Positions 54,350-64,000 of a DNA stretch of 64,000 bases are shown here, one piece after another. Position 1 is the first letter of the stretch, and each line of letters begins with the position of its first letter. Source of the DNA: Apirhabdus apintestini. GTDB lineage: Bacteria; Pseudomonadota; Gammaproteobacteria; Enterobacterales; Enterobacteriaceae. The notes under the pieces are model-generated. The model saw only the letters and a list, made by a program, of their open reading frames with translations, was not told where the DNA came from and did not search any database. The DNA lies in the NCBI GenBank assembly GCA_033977085.1, contig CP138906.1, forward strand, positions 124,001 to 188,000, read 5' to 3'. The position numbers and the translations under genes were made by a program.

Positions 54350-56113
54350 ATGGAAGATTTGACCCTGCGTTATTACGACGCAGAAATGCGCTACCTGCGT
54401 GAAGCTGCGAAAGAGTTCGCTCAAACCCATCCCGATCGGGCGGCAATGCTCGACCTGGATAAGGCTGGCACACCCGATCCGTATGTTGAACGCCTGCTTG
54501 AAGGGTTTGCCTTCTCAATGGGGAGGCTGCGCGAAAAAATTGACGACGACCTGCCGGAACTGACCGAAGGGCTGGTCAGCATGCTCTGGCCACACTACCT
54601 GCGCACTATTCCGTCGCTCTCGGTGGTGGCACTGACCCCGGCGCTGCATGCCATGAAAATGGCGGAAGTGGTGCCCGTGGGTCTTGAGATATATTCCCGT
54701 CCGATAGGGCCGAAGAACACTGTCTGTCGCTACCGCACTACCCAGGATGTGATGCTCAATCCCCTGAGCGTTTCGGGCATTACCATGACGACTGAGCCTG
54801 ACGGTCGTTCGCTGTTGCGGATGCGTTTTGCCTGCAGCAGTCAGGCAGACTGGTCCGGTGCTGATCTCAGCCGTCTGAGCCTGTATCTCGGGGCGGATGC
54901 ACTGGTCAGCAGCCAGCTGCATCTGATGCTGACCAAACGTCAGGCCGCACTCTATATGCGTCTGCCTGGCCAGACCGACCGCATCCGGCTTGACGGATAT
55001 TTCTCACCGGGCGGGTTTGCGGAGGAAGACGGGCTGTGGCCGAAGGGCGATACCGCCTTCAGTGGTTACCAGCTGCTGCTGGAGTATTTCACCTTCCGTG
55101 ACAAGTTTATGTTTGTCCACCTCAACGGCCTGGATGGCATTACACCGCCTGCCGGAGCGGAGTATTTCGACATCGAAGTCGTGTTCAGCACACCGTGGCC
55201 ATCAGAGCCTGCCGGTCACTGATGACGCGGTTCGTCTGCACTGTGTGCCGGTGATTAACCTGTTCACACTGGAAGCTGACCCGCTCACCATTACCGGGCT
55301 TGAAAGTGAGTACCTGCTGCGCCCCAAACGTCTGCAGGACGGACACACCGAGATTTATTCGGTGGATTCGGTGACAGGCTCAAACCGGACCAGTGACGCA
55401 GAGTATGTGCCGTTCAGCAGCTTCAGGCACAAAGGCGGGATGATGCGCCGTCATGCACCACCCCGTTACTACCACACCCGCGTGAAGCGCAGCGTGACCG
55501 GGCTGTATGACACCTGGCTTATCCTTGGGGGCACCAGTGGGAAGAGGACCGCCTGTTTGAGCGTGAAGCCGTATCGCTGCAAATCACCGGCACCAATGGC
55601 CAGCTGCCGCGCCGTGCACTACAGAGTACGCTGCTTGACCGCTGTGAGCAGGTGGTCAGTACACAACTTTCAGTACGCAATCTCTGCAAACCAACGCTGC
55701 CAGTCTATCCGCCTTCCGAAGACCGTTTTCACTGGCGGGTTCTGAGCCACCTGGGATCCGGTTTCCTGAACATGATGAGTACCGCCGAAGTGCTGCGCGG
55801 GACGCTGGCGCTGTATAACTGGCAGGAAGATGAACTGAACACCCGACGTCTGGAGGCGATTCAGCATGTGGAGCACCATCGCCTTCAACGTTTTGAACAG
55901 GGCTACCTGCTGCGGGGGCTGGATATCGAAGTGACCCTCGACAGCAACGGCTTCACCGGTGAGGGTGACATTCACCTGTTCGGTGAAATGCTCAACCGAT
56001 TCTTTGCGTTGTATGCCGATATGAACCAGTTTAACCAACTCACCCTCATTGTTCAGCCAGAAGGAAAATGCATCCGGTGGAAAGAGAACCACAGTCCGCG
56101 TCTGCCCGGCTGA
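54350..56113 (+). CDS. tssF: T6SS baseplate protein TssF (block B)
   Basis: The start ATG 54350 gives MEDLTLRYYDAEMRYLREAA, close to the block A copy. Conserved blocks are DPYVERLLEGFAFSMGRLRE, SGYQLLLEYFTFRDKFMF, GHTEIYSVDSV and PFSSFRHKG. The frame breaks near 55210 and again near 55540-55650; the corrected frame continues LHCVPVINLFTLEADPLTIT and ends NRFFALYADMNQFNQLTLIV and SPRLPG at 56113. About 587 residues. It overlaps tssG by 46 bases. Compared with block A, the same gene is diverged at many positions, so this is an old or independently acquired paralogue. Confidence 0.92.
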
Positions 56114-57172
56114 TAGCGCAGCTGGACGACCGGCTGCCATACATGAATTTTTACCGTTTCTGCCAGCCTGCTGGAGCAGAGTCAGCCGGATAAACCGGTC
56201 ACTGGCAGTACCTGGCAGGTGCGCCATGAGCCGGTGCGCTTCCGGCCCCATCCGGGCATGGGTTTTCCGGCCTCTGAAATCAAAGGGGCAGAGCTGCCTG
56301 AACATCCGCACCTTCCCTCCACGGTCCGTATCACCTTTATGGGGCTCTACGGCGTGGAGTCTCCGCTGCCAACGCACTATATCGATGACATTACCCAACG
56401 CCGGGAAGGGTATGAGGCCACCGCGGATTTCCTCGATATCTTCAACCACCGGCTGATTGCTCAGTACTACCGTATCTGGCGTAAATATTCATACCCGGCA
56501 ACTTTCGAAGAAGGCGGTAAGGACAAAACCTCGCAGTACCTGCTGGGACTGGCCGGGCTCGGGATTAACGGCTGCACGGACAGTATCGCGACCCCGGCCT
56601 CGCGCTTTCTGGCGCTGCTGCCGGTCATGTTACTGCCGGGGCGTACCGCAGAAGGCATGACCTCGCTGGTGCACCTGCTGGCACCCAACACGCAGGCGAA
56701 AATCTGGCACCACGACAAACGCCGTGTGCCCCTGAAGAAGCCCCTGACCATGAGCGTGCGCCAGCCTGTCACCTTGACAAACCGTCCGGTGATGGGCAGT
56801 TATGCCACCGACGTGAACAGCCAGGTGCTGATGCGCCTGACCACCTCAGACCCGGTTGAAGTCCGGGGCTGGTTACCCGGCGGTGAACTGCACGGTGACT
56901 TAATGGCGCTGCTGCATGTCTATCTTGGCTCCCGCCTCGATGTGCGGTTACAGCTGTGTGTCGACCGTAGCCTGCTGCCGGACGCGACAATGAGCACGAA
57001 ACCCAACGCCGGAGCAGTGCAACTGGGCCGTACCGCCGTGATGCGGCCGCTGAATGCGGCAAACACCCTCACGCACCCCAAAACTATAACCATCAATCTT
57101 GGCCGCTATGAGCGGGTACAGGAAAATATTCACCGCAGGGAGACCGATGAAGATGGCGATTACCGCTGGTAA
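56068..57172 (+). CDS. tssG: T6SS baseplate protein TssG (block B)
   Basis: ATG 56068 follows AAGGA and gives MHPVEREPQSASARLIAQLD, then PYMNFYRFCQ. One base is extra near 56167; corrected it continues LLEQSQPDKPV. Later blocks: FRPHPGMGFPASEIKGAEL, ITFMGLYGVESPLPTHYIDD, FLDIFNHRLIAQYYRIWRKY and LVHLLAPNTQAKIW. The stop at 57170-57172 overlaps the tssJ start at 57147. About 367 residues. Confidence 0.92.
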
Positions 57173-57687
57173 ATTTCCCTGGTTGCACTTGCCGCAGGTA
57201 TCACACTGATACTGGCGGGCTGTGGCCTGACCCAGAAAGTCACTGATGGTACGGTTGCCGTGACCAAATCGATATTTTATAAACAGGTAAAAACCCTGCA
57301 CCTTGATATCCGCGCCCGCGAGGCCGTGAACAGCAATGCTGGTGGTGTGCCGCTGTCGACGGTGGTGCGTATTTATCAGCTAAAGGACCGCAAGACCTTC
57401 GACAGCACGGACTACCCGTCTTTATTTAAAGCCGACGGCCAGGCCATTAAAGCAGACCTGGTGGCAGAGAAAGATATCCGCCTGCAACCGGGGGCGCGGT
57501 GACGGTCGATATGCCGATGGAGGAAGATGCGCAGTACGTGGCGGTAGCGGGGATGTTTATGTCACCGGACCAGGCGAACAACACCTGGCGCGTAATCCTG
57601 AGCCGTGATGACCTTGACCCGGATAAAGCCCGCGTCATCGAAGCGGGAAACAACCGACTGACCCTGAAGGCGCTGAAAGATGAATGA
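57147..57687 (+). CDS. tssJ: T6SS outer membrane lipoprotein TssJ (block B)
   Basis: ATG 57147 gives MKMAITAGK; one A is missing near 57170 (restores ISLVALAAGITLILAGCGLT, lipobox LAGC) and one G near 57493 (restores AVTVDMPMEEDAQYVAVAGM). Between them VVRIYQLKDRKTFDST matches block A. It ends IEAGNNRLTLKALKDE at 57685-57687, with the tssE ATG inside the last codons. About 179 residues. Confidence 0.88.
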
Positions 57688-58131
57688 AATTCCGCGTCCG
57701 TCGTTGTATGAGACCCTGTTTGGCAATTTTACCGGCGGGCTCGACCTGCACCAGGTCAGTGAACAGAACCAGGTCATATTGTCGGTGCTGGATAATATGC
57801 AGCGTATCCTCAACTGTCGTGCCGGCACGCTGGAGCATCTGCCGGACTATGGTTTGCCCGATATGACCAGAATCCTGCAGGGCATGCCGGGAACGGCGCA
57901 TGAACTGATGGGGACCCTTTCGTCTGTACTGCCGAAGTACGAACCGCGTCTGAAAAAATTACTGTCGTCCTGCTGGAGCAGAACGTCCCCGGTGAGTTGC
58001 GTTATGCCATTGATGCTGAGCTGAAGGGCATTGGCCTCGTGCGTTACGGCACCGAGTTTATGCCGGAAGGGCGGGTTCTCCTGCGACATCTTAAGCAACA
58101 GCAGTATCTTGACACAACAACCCGTCTGTAA
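57680..58131 (+). CDS. tssE: T6SS baseplate gp25-like protein TssE
   Basis: TssE is a gp25-fold baseplate protein that starts sheath polymerisation. It opens MNEIPRPSLYETLFGNFTGG, then VILSVLDNMQRILNCRAGTL and DYGLPDMTRILQG. An A-run near 57960 is one base short; corrected it continues VVLLEQNVPGELRYAIDAEL and ends at a TAA (58129-58131). About 150 residues, standard for TssE. The only intact tssE in the window. Confidence 0.9.
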
Positions 58132-58145
58132 GGCCAGAGAACACC

Positions 58146-58616
58146 ATGTCAGTAAAATCACAGTTCCTCAAAAAACTGCAGGCCAGACAGTCAGCCCCGG
58201 TCTCGTTTGCCAGCAAGAGCCAGGCTGATATTGCGGAATTTCGCCTGCGAATAACGCAGCTTCAGGAGCAGATGGACGCGTGGCTGGTGGATACCGGACT
58301 GAATGTGGAGGCGTTCATGGCATCCGTCACGGACCTGCTGGTGGAGGGCGGGGCTTTTGATATTTCCGGTATCGTCCTGTGTGTCGACGAACGGGCCGTA
58401 AAGTTTGTGCCGGTATTTTTGTACGGCCAGGGCGTGACCGGATGCATGGAGGTGACCTTTCATGATGGAGGGAATGTGACGTCACTGGGGCGTTTGTTCA
58501 TGCGGTCAGGTACCGCGAACAACTGGACTTTTACTCCTCCAGGTACATTATCTCGCCCTGGGCAGTGTTTTGATGAAAGTACATTTTTTAGTTTGATTTT
58601 ATCGCTTCTGCCATAG
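58146..58616 (+). CDS. Unknown protein encoded just after tssE
   Basis: An intact frame of 156 residues starting 14 bases after tssE. It has a basic N-terminus (MSVKSQFLKKLQARQSAPVS), a helical part (ADIAEFRLRITQLQEQMDAW) and a beta-rich second half (IVLCVDERAVKFVPVFLYGQ) ending FDESTFFSLILSLLP. No signal peptide and no membrane helix are evident. The spacing suggests that it belongs to the T6SS operon. No family recognised. Confidence 0.65.
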   Translation: MSVKSQFLKKLQARQSAPVSFASKSQADIAEFRLRITQLQEQMDAWLVDTGLNVEAFMASVTDLLVEGGAFDISGIVLCVDERAVKFVPVFLYGQGVTGCMEVTFHDGGNVTSLGRLFMRSGTANNWTFTPPGTLSRPGQCFDESTFFSLILSLLP

Positions 58617-58738
58617 TGAGGGTTGAAAATGAATCATTATTTTTTTGCTTTGAATCATTGCAAGTTTTCCTGACGAAACGGTTAATAGATTTCGGATTAC
58701 TTAGCCCCAAAGTAACGAAATAAATAACGGACAGGAAA

Positions 58739-59137
58739 ATGAGAAAATTAATCCTCCTTCTGGTTTCAGGAATACTGTTTACGGCACAGGCTGATGCTGC
58801 GCGTGGAAGACAACCCTGTTCAGGCTCAAAAGGCGGGATAGCGCACTGTACATCGGATGGACGCTTTGTCTGTAATGACGGGAGTCTGAGTCAGTCGAAA
58901 CGATTCTGCTCCGGATATGGTTCCTCAAAAACCAGCAATCCGGTAAAACCGTCCACTTCCACTCGCAAAGCGCAGACGGAAAAAGTGACAACTGCGAAAA
59001 AGCAGAAACCACAACGTGTTGCAGAAAACGACGAACCGGTCAGCACGCAACCCCGACAGCCCACATGCGCCCCCCTCTATATGGCCAGTAAGCCCGGGTA
59101 CACCCATTTACCGATTTGCTCAGGGAATCAGTATTAG
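58739..59137 (+). CDS. Small secreted cysteine-containing protein
   Basis: A 132-residue protein with a clear signal peptide (MRKLILLLVSGILFTAQADA) and cleavage after ADA. The mature part has four cysteines near the start (PCSGSKGGIAHCTSDGRFVC and SKRFCSG), a basic Ser/Thr/Lys linker (STSTRKAQTEKVTTAKKQKP) and two cysteines near the end. A GGACAGGA site precedes the ATG. Such YdcA-like periplasmic proteins are of unknown function. A separate transcription unit from T6SS is likely. Confidence 0.7.
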   Translation: MRKLILLLVSGILFTAQADAARGRQPCSGSKGGIAHCTSDGRFVCNDGSLSQSKRFCSGYGSSKTSNPVKPSTSTRKAQTEKVTTAKKQKPQRVAENDEPVSTQPRQPTCAPLYMASKPGYTHLPICSGNQY

Positions 59138-59215
59138 TCGGATATGGCACAGATTCTCTTCCCGTTATTCAGGTTAAATCGACAGGATAAAAATAAGAAA
59201 GGAAAGAAATAAAAC

Positions 59216-60460
59216 ATGGCACGAAGAAAAAAGATGACAATGCTGCGGGTATTATTCTGGTCATTATTGGTATCATTGCCTGGGAGTTTATGTTGCAGTA
59301 AGAGCATTAATTAATCTTAATGAGCAATTTATTGAATCTGTGTCGAATCCGGCCGGAATCATCGGTCTGTTCTTTGGTTTACTGATAGCTGGTGCGTTGA
59401 TAATACGAATTTTCATTTACCGGGGTTTCCGGAAGAAAACAGCAGAACTCGAACAGGCCATGTCGGACCTGGCCCAGAAAGAGAAAGCCTTTGAAGAAAC
59501 TGTCAGTACTGAAGTGGCTCGCGGCCTGTATCAGGAAAAGAACAAGCTTTCCGGTCAGTGGGATGACTTTCACAATGCCAGAAATAAAACCTCCCGGGCA
59601 CTGCAGCGTATTGTGGATTCCGCGTATAAATTCAAAGTCAAAACCCTGCTTTCTGGTACAACGGTAAATAACTGGCAAAGCAAGTACGACCAGGCTCAGG
59701 AAGGAGAGAGACGCTTACGCGGCCATCAGCGAGAAAGTCACTTTTCTGGAACTGGAAGATAATGCCGACTGGGAAGGCGTAAAACAGCAGTTTCTGGATA
59801 AGGTCGCCCTGCTGGAAAAAGCGCAGGAAGAAAAAGAATATCAGGCTGAGACTCAAACGTCAGATGCGGGAAGAAAAACAGCGTCAGGATGAGCTGGAGC
59901 AGCAGCAGCGCGAAGCGGAAGAAGAGGAGCAACGCCTTGCTAAGCAGCAGCGTTTACTGGAAGACGCCCTGCTCGCCGCTGAAGGTGCTCATAGGGAAGA
60001 GCTGGAAAGACAGCGTCTGGCGCTGGAGCAGAAAATCCAGGACGTGCATCAGCAGTATGAACGCGCCAAATCCATGGCATGGCTCACGAAACAGGGACAT
60101 GTGTATGTGATTTCGAATATTGGCTCCTTCGGTGAAAACGTATTTAAAATCGGTATGACCCGACGACTGGAGCCCATGGAGCGTGTGAAAGAACTGAGCG
60201 GAGCAGCCGTGCCGTTTGATTTTGACGTCCACGCCATGATTTCCTGCGATGACGCCCCTGCACTTGAAAAGACGCTTCACGATCATCTGGAAAGCTACCG
60301 GATTAACAGGGTTAACCTGCGTAAGGAGTTTTTCCGGGTTGAACTCAGCCGGATAATCGATGAGGTTGAGCGTCACCACGGGCAGGTTGAATATATTGCT
60401 GACCCGGTAGCGTTACAGTATCTGCAGAGTCTCGAATATGCAGAAAGCGAAGCCGCATAA
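59216..60460 (+). CDS. Membrane-anchored DUF4041 / GIY-YIG (T5orf172-type) protein
   Basis: A protein of about 413 residues after correction. ATG 59216 follows AAGGAAAG. The N-terminal part has two hydrophobic segments (ILVIIGIIAW and AGIIGLFFGLLIAGALIIRI), then a DUF4041-like region (RALQRIVDSAYKFKVKTLL) and a long charged coiled-coil of Q, E and R. A C-terminal GIY-YIG-type domain follows: GHVYVISNIGSFGENVFKIG, RRLEPMERVKELS and LRKEFFRVEL. Breaks near 59236, 59285, 59703 and 59852 are bridged. DUF4041 with a GIY-YIG/T5orf172 domain is a known but functionally uncharacterised combination, often in phage or defence contexts; nuclease activity is only inferred. Confidence 0.75.
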
Positions 60461-60506
60461 ACGATAACCTTTAATCGCTCCTGATACGTCAAATGGACAA
60501 CTGGTC

Positions 60507-60660
60507 ATGAATGACATCACCTCGCGTAAAATCAGAACCGGTGGCGACCCCAGGACGCTGCCAGACTATGCCGCCCTGCGCGACGAACTGAACAAGCTGA
60601 CCCATCCGGCGCGTCCGGATGTTAACTGGTGTTATGCGGAAAAACTCTGTCTCTCACTGT
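60507..60660 (+). pseudogene. vasL-like T6SS gene, 5' fragment (split by IS copy 3)
   Basis: ATG 60507 gives MNDITSRKIRTGGDPRTLPD and DELNKLTHPARPDVNWCYAE, an ImpA_N-type start as in VasL proteins. It reads into LCLS at the IS edge. The coding sequence resumes after the IS at 62615 in the same frame once the 5-base duplication ACTGT (60656-60660 and 62615-62619) is collapsed, giving CLSLFEQNGVEL. Confidence 0.85.
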
Positions 60661-60746
60661 TGTTACCAACGGTGCAAAACTGATCCACCCCAGCGGTTGA
60701 AAACTGATCCAGGGGTTAATCTGCTCCTCTGAATACAGGGGAGCTT

Positions 60747-61764
<1,018 letters not shown>

Positions 61765-61768
<4 letters not shown>

Positions 61769-62546
61769 TGGTCGAACTACAACATCAACGGCTGATGGTG
61801 CTTGCTGAACAGCCCAGCTGGACAGCCTTATCGGCGCGGCGCCGGCACTGTCGCAACAGGCAGTGGATCAGGAATGGAGCTATATGGACTTCCTGGAGCA
61901 CCTGCTACATGAGGAGAAACTGGCCCGGCATCAGCGTAAACAGGCGATGTACACGCGGATGGCAGCCTTCCCGGCGGTGAAGACGTTCGAGGAATACGAC
62001 TTCACCTTCGCCACCGGCGCACCTCAGAAGCAAATCCAGTCGCTGCGTTCCCTGAGCTTCATCGAACGTAACGAAAACATCGTGTTGCTGGGCCCCTCGG
62101 GCGTGGGGAAAACACATCTGGCGATAGCCATGGGCTACGAGGCAGTACGGGCGGGCATCAAGGTTCGCTTCACAACAGCAGCGGACCTGCTGTTACAGCT
62201 GTCGACTTCCCAGCGTCAGGGGCGTTACAAAACGACACTCAATCGCGGTGTCATGGCCCCCAAACTGCTCATCATCGACGAAATAGGCTATCTGCCGTTC
62301 AGCCAGGAAGAGGCAAAGCTGTTCTTCCAGGTCATTGCCAAACGTTACGAAAAGAGCGCGATGATCCTGACCTCTAACCTGCCGTTCGGGCAGTGGGACC
62401 AGACGTTCGCGGGTGATGCAGCCCTGACATCGGCAATGCTGGACCGGATCTTACATCACTCACACGTAGTCCAGATAAAAGGAGAGAGCTATCGACTGAA
62501 GCAGAAACGAAAGGCCGGGGTTATAGCGGAAGCTAATCCTGAGTAA
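61765..62546 (+). CDS. istB: IstB-like transposition ATPase, IS copy 3 (frameshifted)
   Basis: ATG 61765 overlaps the istA stop. Near 61815 one base is missing (GAACAGCCCAG here, GAACAGCTCCAG in copy 1). The remainder has GPSGVGKTHLA and LLIIDEIGYLPF and ends at 62546. Confidence 0.88.
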
Positions 62547-62614
62547 GCAAGGTGGATCAATATTAGACCGTTGGTGGTGACGGTAAGTGGATCACTTTTT
62601 ACCCGTTGTTGACA

Positions 62615-63834
62615 ACTGTTTGAGCAGAACGGCGTGGAGCTGCAAACGGTAGCCTGGTATACGCTTGCGCGTACGCAGCTGGCCGGTTTATTCGGGCTCA
62701 ATGAAGGGCTGACGATACTCGAGGCTCTGATAAGTCATCAATGGGGGCGCTGTGGCCCCAGCCAGTCCATGCCCGCATGGAAATCCTCAGCAGTCTGAGT
62801 CAGCGTCTGCAGCAACGAATACGCTCGCTCCCGCTCAATTACAGCGACCTCAGCCAACTGTATCGGGCGGAGCAACTGCTTACGGGGCTGGGAGAGGTGC
62901 TGCAACGTCTGGAGCTTAAGCATCTCAGCCAGCTCGATACGTTGCGTACCCTGATGCACAACAGTGCTGTCCGGCTGGAAAACAGCGATGGCATAACCCG
63001 TACCGGGTCGAGCATTCAACCAGGTATTGTGTTGCCTGCCACTGTGATGAATGGTGCGGCAGCGGCCACAAGAGACCTTGCTGGAGGTGATACGCCAGAG
63101 AGCGCAGTGAAGTGGGTGTACGTTGCGCAGCCGGAACCGCAGCCGAACGTGGAGGTGCTGGCAGTAATGCCTGCGCCGGTTAAAAATGGAAATCTTTCGC
63201 TGCCGGGATGTGTACCATGCTGGTGATAAGCGCTGCCGCAGTGTGGGGCTGGCGGTATCTTCACCGTACTGATCCACTACTGACCCATCTTGCAGCCTCA
63301 CTGGCACCATTACCTGTACCTCTCACTCCTGAACAACTGGATATGTTGCGCCAGCAATCTCCGTCAGCACAAACTGTGATAGCACAGACACAACAGCAGA
63401 TTGCCCGACTGGACAAGCTTACTCCTGACTGGAATCTTGCTTACAGCCGAAAACTCACAGAACAGGCTCAGGCGCTGTGGCCGGAACAGGCTAAACCTCT
63501 GGCACAGCAGTGGCAGCAACAGATTAATATCTCAGTACTTCCTGTCGATACAATTAACGGCTGGCATGAAGGGATGACACAGCTTCAGGCACTTGCCGAT
63601 AAACTGAATGCGCTAGATGGTCAGAGAGGAAAATACATTACCGTCAGTGAACTTAAATCGCAGGTCTTTGGCATGCTGACAAGCTTCCGACAGACCGTGC
63701 CGGTGGAAGAACAGCTTCGGCAGTTGAAGCTGCGCCCTGAAGATTCGCTGCAGCGTCAGCAGCAGGTCCAACAGGCTGAGCAGCACCTCCGGGCTCAAAT
63801 CTCTACGCTGGCGCAGGAAAAACAACGCGACTGA
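62615..63834 (+). pseudogene. vasL-like T6SS gene, 3' fragment (split by IS copy 3)
   Basis: Continuation of the gene at 60507: VAWYTLARTQLAGLFGLNEG, then (one missing G near 62747) WPQPVHARMEILSSLSQRLQ and YSDLSQLYRAEQLLTGLGEV. Near 63195 another break leads to a membrane helix (CTMLVISAAAVWGWRYL) and a periplasmic helical part (PLTPEQLDMLRQQSPSAQTV) ending LAQEKQRD. An ImpA_N-like N-terminus plus a membrane helix and C-terminal helical domain is the VasL layout. Without the IS, the protein would have about 455 residues. Confidence 0.82.
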
Positions 63835-63851
63835 TACTAGGGAGGTCTGAC

Positions 63852-64000
63852 ATGGTGGATAAAACGCAGCGTCACCGTAATCACTGGACACCGTGGTCGG
63901 TTGCCGAAATTACGTTTGTGGAACAACACTATGGTCAGCTGTCTGCCCGTGAAATCGGGGAGCGACTTGGCCGGTCTGCCAATGGGGTGGCCCGGATTGC
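63852..64000 (+). CDS. Myb/SANT-like DNA-binding protein, N-terminal part (runs off window)
   Basis: ATG 63852 follows GGAGG and gives MVDKTQRHRNHWTPWSVAEI, then TFVEQHYGQLSAREIGERLG and RSANGVARI. The pattern W-S-x-x-E...Y-G-x-L-S-A-x-E-I-x-x-x-L-G-R-S is a Myb/SANT-type helix-turn-helix. Only the first 50 residues are visible. It lies 17 bases after the vasL-like gene. Confidence 0.7.
   Translation, partial: MVDKTQRHRNHWTPWSVAEITFVEQHYGQLSAREIGERLGRSANGVARI

Overview
The window looks like an Enterobacteriaceae chromosome, closest in style to the Enterobacter/Cronobacter group. The reasons are moderately GC-rich T6SS genes in the tssB-C-K-L-ompA-hcp-clpV-vgrG order, a cbtA/cbeA toxin-antitoxin operon, a yiaA homologue, sequences matching the 3' end of enterobacterial tRNA-Phe, and three IS21-family elements of the IS100 type. 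The exact species cannot be read from the sequence.

Layout. (1) 1-2.2 kb: end of a chaperone-usher fimbrial operon (usher C-terminus, then a pilin-domain tip protein). (2) 2.2-6.1 kb: a candidate class II microcin precursor with a 15-residue double-glycine-type leader, an intrinsic terminator, then an HlyD/CvaA-like adaptor and a C39-peptidase ABC exporter. (3) 6.7-31.4 kb: T6SS block A, tssB-tssC-tssK-tssL-ompA-hcp-tssH(clpV)-vgrG, a DUF4123 adaptor, two DUF3304 lipoproteins, a DUF2235/Tle1-like phospholipase, PAAR, a membrane protein, tssM, a tssA remnant, tssF-tssG-tssJ and a decayed tssE. (4) 31.4-40.8 kb: an accessory patch with yiaA, two tRNA-Phe-like sequences, IS copy 1 (minus strand), a DUF4942/DUF957/DUF5983/cbtA/cbeA operon cut by IS copy 2, and a membrane-protein fragment. 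(5) 40.9-58.6 kb: T6SS block B, a second vgrG, a multi-pass membrane protein, a class-3 lipase effector with two related lipoproteins, PAAR, the same type of membrane protein, then tssM-tssA-tssF-tssG-tssJ-tssE and a small unknown gene. (6) 58.7-64 kb: a small secreted protein, a DUF4041/GIY-YIG protein, a vasL gene split by IS copy 3, and the start of a DNA-binding protein.

How it works together. Blocks A and B are complementary. Sheath, baseplate TssK, TssL, Hcp and ClpV are only in A, while the only intact tssA and tssE are in B. tssM, F, G and J, vgrG and PAAR occur in both, as diverged paralogues. Each block carries a phospholipase-type effector, and both effectors sit next to duplicated lipoprotein genes (presumed immunity) with a fragment of the effector gene left at the duplication junction.

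Data quality. Most long genes carry one or more single-base frameshifts, usually in homopolymers, and reading continues perfectly in another frame. The three near-identical IS copies each carry different single-base indels. I therefore read most frameshifts as sequencing or assembly errors and give gene spans across them. Exceptions that look biological are the decayed tssA and tssE remnants, the IS insertions, and possibly a 5-base tandem duplication in tssC.
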